From Paracoccaceae bacterium (GTDB lineage Bacteria; Pseudomonadota; Alphaproteobacteria; Rhodobacterales; Rhodobacteraceae): a stretch of DNA of 64,000 nt. Below, in pieces: positions 61,677 through 64,000 of the stretch. The notes under the pieces were generated by a model. That model had not been told where the DNA came from. It did no database searches and saw nothing but the letters and a program-made list of their open reading frames with translations. The stretch lies in contig JASBTX010000034.1 in assembly GCA_030148225.1 (NCBI GenBank), positions 1-64,000 of the forward strand, given 5' to 3'. Position 1 is the stretch's first letter. Every line of letters begins with the position of its first letter. A program made the translations under genes and the position numbers.

Positions 61677-62879
61677 GTCGCGGGTTCTGTCACCCCGGCC
61701 ACGGCCGGTTGCGGTGGCCAGTACGATCCGCAGGTCCATGAGCAAGGTTCTGAGGTCCAGATATTCACGGTCGGCGCGGGCAAGCGCGGCGGGGTCGCTC
61801 ATGTCAATGCCATGGATCTGGGCCCAGCCCGTGACCCCGGCGGCAATGTCCAGCACACCATGCCGGCGCCGTTCGGCGATCAGTTCGCTCTGGCTGGGCA
61901 GGCAGGGGCGGGGGCCCACAAGGCTCATGTCGCCATTCAGGATGTTCCAGATCTGCGGTAGTTCATCCAGTTTGGTCTTGCGCAAAATCCGGCCCACCGG
62001 CGTGACGCTGGCGCCCGTCAATTCATGCGTGCCGGCCTGACGGGTGCCGGATTTCATCGTCCGCAGTTTGACCAGGCGGAACACGCGACCGCCGCGACCG
62101 ACACGTTCCTGAACAAAGAAACCCGGCCCGGGCGAGGTCAGCCGCACCGCCACCCAGGCGAGCAGGATCAGCCACCAGAGCAGGATCAGAACGATCAGGC
62201 AAAATGACAGATCGATCAGGTCCCTGCCAAGGCGATAGGCCCGGTTTCCTGCCTGACCGTCGGTCACGATGCGCGTGTTGTTCCCGTTGCGCCGGGCGGC
62301 GTCGGCCACCGCGTCGGCAACGCGGGCGGCGTGCACGGTCGGGCGCAATGCGGCCAGAACCTGCAGGGCCAAAGGGCGCAGAAATGCGGGCAGCTTGTAA
62401 AGATGTGCGAGATTGCCCTGATAGCGGGTGCCATGCACTGCCGCGAGCCTCAGGATGGTCACGTTCATGTCGTCTGTCTCGCGGCAGAGTTGCTCGGCCC
62501 GTGATTTGCTGAGGGCATAAGGTGACGTTGCGGCAGCGTGCAGTGTCGCGGGGTAGACAAAGTTGACAATGCCCATGCGGCGGGCGGCGCTGATCACCGT
62601 GGCCAGAAAGGTCAGGTTGACCGCCTCGAACGCATCGGCCCCGGCGTCACTGTCGTTGTTCAGCACCGCCAGATGCACGAGCGTCCCGGCCCCGGCCCCC
62701 ACGGATTCCATATCATCGTAGCTGGCCGCATTGCAGCCCGGAAAGAGATTGCGCAGGCGGTTCGGGTTGCGCCCGATCAGGATCAGCTCGAACCCGTGGG
62801 CCATCAGCAGCGGCACGATTTCACGACCGACAAAGCCCGAGGCACCGGTCACGATTATCTTGGGGTTGGCCGTCGGCAT
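61671..62879 (-). CDS. NAD-epimerase / initiating sugar-phosphate transferase fusion
   Basis: 402 residues with two domains. Residues 1-215 are a short extended-SDR epimerase/dehydratase: [24 protein letters not shown] with Tyr-x3-Lys, ILRLAAVHG. Residues 217-402 are a bacterial sugar transferase (PglC/WcaJ type): one hydrophobic segment ([18 protein letters not shown]), [19 protein letters not shown] and the Asp/Glu-containing [14 protein letters not shown] plus SLVGPRP. The transferase part loads a sugar-1-phosphate onto undecaprenyl phosphate to start repeat-unit synthesis. The epimerase part may make its substrate. Confidence 0.9.
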   Translation of the reverse strand: MPTANPKIIVTGASGFVGREIVPLLMAHGFELILIGRNPNRLRNLFPGCNAASYDDMESVGAGAGTLVHLAVLNNDSDAGADAFEAVNLTFLATVISAARRMGIVNFVYPATLHAAATSPYALSKSRAEQLCRETDDMNVTILRLAAVHGTRYQGNLAHLYKLPAFLRPLALQVLAALRPTVHAARVADAVADAARRNGNNTRIVTDGQAGNRAYRLGRDLIDLSFCLIVLILLWWLILLAWVAVRLTSPGPGFFVQERVGRGGRVFRLVKLRTMKSGTRQAGTHELTGASVTPVGRILRKTKLDELPQIWNILNGDMSLVGPRPCLPSQSELIAERRRHGVLDIAAGVTGWAQIHGIDMSDPAALARADREYLDLRTLLMDLRIVLATATGRGRGDRTRDA

Positions 62880-63049
62880 GCTGTTCCTTCACCTGTCGTG
62901 GCGGCAGGCTTAAGGCGGGGGCCGGGCAAGCACAAGCCACGCAGGGGCCAAGGTGGCGCAATGCTGCGCGAAGCGGCGCGGAATGTCGGTTTTGGCCGCG
63001 CCAGCCACCGCCTGGCCGGGCAAGGCTGAAGGGGCGCAATGCGGAGGGC

Positions 63050-63781
63050 ATGATGGGGGAGTTGCAGGGCAAGCGGGCACTGGTCACTGGTGCGGCAGGC
63101 GGGATCGGGCGGGCGATTGTGGTCGCGTTGCAGAACGCGGGGGCAACGGTTGCAGGGGCCGACATGGCCGAAAGTGCCGCCGATATTCATCTGGGCGGCG
63201 ATCTGACGAATGCGGCCTATACGGACGGTCTGCCGGATGCGGCGGCGCAGGCCTTGGGCGGGCTGGATATTCTGGTTAATAATGCCGGGATCATCACCCG
63301 GGGCCGGATCACTGAAACCACGGATGCGGATTTCACCCGTACCATGGCGATCAATGTCGAGGCACCTTTTCGCCTTTGCCGGGCGGCGATCCCGCTGATG
63401 GCGGCGGCGGGGCAGGGGGCGATTGTCAATGTCGCGTCGTGCTGGGGGGTGCATCCGGGGCCGGATCACCCGCTTTATGTGATGAGCAAGGCTGCGGTCG
63501 CGTCGCTGACGCAATGCCTGGGCATGGACCATGCGGGGCAGGGCATCCGCGTGAACGCGGTCTGTCCTAACGAGGTCAACACGCCGATGATCCGCACCGG
63601 GTTCGATATCAGGGGGCTGGATGCCGACAGCGCAATCGCGTCGCTGAATGCATCGGTCCCCCTTGGCCGTATCGCCGAACCCGAAGATATTGCCGATGTT
63701 GTATTGTTTCTCTGCTCGGACAAGGCGCGCTATCTGTGTGGTTCGCTGATCGAGGTGAACGGAGGGAAACCGGTCGGATGA
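63050..63781 (+). CDS. Short-chain dehydrogenase/reductase
   Basis: 243 residues. Classical SDR: TGAAGGIGRA cofactor loop, NNAGI, catalytic Ser in NVASCWG and Tyr/Lys in LYVMSKAAV, then VNAVCPNEVNTPM and the end LCGSLIEVNGG. Starts MMGELQG; ATG 63053 is an alternative. It could be a D-mannonate or uronate reductase linked to uxuA, or a separate sugar dehydrogenase. 170-base spacer upstream with no seen gene. ATGA overlap with the next gene. Confidence 0.92.
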   Translation: MMGELQGKRALVTGAAGGIGRAIVVALQNAGATVAGADMAESAADIHLGGDLTNAAYTDGLPDAAAQALGGLDILVNNAGIITRGRITETTDADFTRTMAINVEAPFRLCRAAIPLMAAAGQGAIVNVASCWGVHPGPDHPLYVMSKAAVASLTQCLGMDHAGQGIRVNAVCPNEVNTPMIRTGFDIRGLDADSAIASLNASVPLGRIAEPEDIADVVLFLCSDKARYLCGSLIEVNGGKPVG

Positions 63782-64000
63782 CATCAATGGCGGATAAGGT
63801 CGCGCTGGTAACCGGCGGGCGAAGTGGCATCGGTGCGGCGATTGCCGATGCGCTGGCCGATGCGGGATGCAGGGTGTTCACGGCCCAGCGGGGGGATGAC
63901 CCGCGCCACCATGCGATCCGGGCCGATTTCCGTGACCCCGCGGCACCGGCGGCGGTAATTGATGCGGTGACCGGTCAGGCCGGGCGGCTGGATATCCTGA
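63778..64000 (+). CDS. Short-chain dehydrogenase/reductase, cut by window end
   Basis: First 74 residues only. TGGRSGIGAAIADALAD is the SDR cofactor loop, and the window ends at the strand leading to the NNAG motif (AGRLDIL). Overlaps the previous stop by ATGA, so it is in an operon with that gene. It belongs to the same family as the preceding enzyme but is clearly a different sequence. Confidence 0.85.
   Translation, partial: MTSMADKVALVTGGRSGIGAAIADALADAGCRVFTAQRGDDPRHHAIRADFRDPAAPAAVIDAVTGQAGRLDIL

Noticed and set aside
1..64000. CRISPR array, rRNA or tRNA genes
   Set aside because: No regularly spaced repeats or recognisable RNA gene was seen on reading both strands.

Overview
The window looks like part of an extrachromosomal replicon (plasmid or chromid) of a marine alphaproteobacterium, most likely a Rhodobacterales / Roseobacter-group organism. 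The reasons are the high-GC coding style, the families present (creatinase, EutA-like protein, polyamine-type ABC importer, Rieske and luciferase-like oxygenases, mannonate dehydratase), and above all a divergent parAB / DnaA-like initiator module at 52.8-56.4 kb of the kind described for roseobacter plasmids. The taxonomic and plasmid assignments are inferences; no rRNA or tRNA gene is visible.

Layout. 0-0.8 kb: IS66 and IS21-type debris and a LysR gene fragment. 0.87-8.4 kb (minus): a tightly coupled eight-gene catabolic operon (flavin reductase, aldehyde dehydrogenase, Rieske oxygenase, luciferase-like monooxygenase, DUF1185 protein, alpha/beta hydrolase, ThDP enzyme, small ferredoxin-fold-like protein) with a divergent LysR regulator. 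9.3-11.2 kb: EamA exporter and second LysR gene. 11.3-20.2 kb (plus): creatinase, four-component polyamine-type ABC importer, PLP ammonia-lyase, M24 metallohydrolase and EutA-like protein, which together look like a scavenging route for a guanidino or other small nitrogenous solute.

20.3-52.8 kb: a large surface-polysaccharide island, by eye lower in GC than its flanks. It carries nonulosonic (pseudaminic-acid-like) sugar synthesis (PseB, PseC, PseI, a second NeuB-type synthase fused to a cupin, three cytidylyltransferases), an AsnB-type amidotransferase, an oxidoreductase/aminotransferase/formyltransferase branch, an ABC-type glycan flippase, an O-antigen polymerase/ligase, eight or more glycosyltransferases, methyltransferases and an MBOAT/SGNH O-acylation pair. 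Genes from 27.65 to 50.35 kb form one 22-gene co-directional run, mostly with 1-28 nt overlaps.

52.8-56.4 kb: parB and parA (minus) and a DnaA-domain initiator (plus). Between them lie GGGGACA iterons, a hairpin, an AT-rich tract and a palindrome that recurs inside parA. 56.4-61.6 kb: a mannonate dehydratase operon with three tandem Gfo/Idh/MocA dehydrogenases and a divergent GntR/FCD regulator, a hexuronate-type sugar-acid route. 61.7-64 kb: a fused NAD-epimerase/initiating sugar-phosphate transferase (the probable starter enzyme for the polysaccharide) and two SDR dehydrogenases, the last one cut by the window edge.
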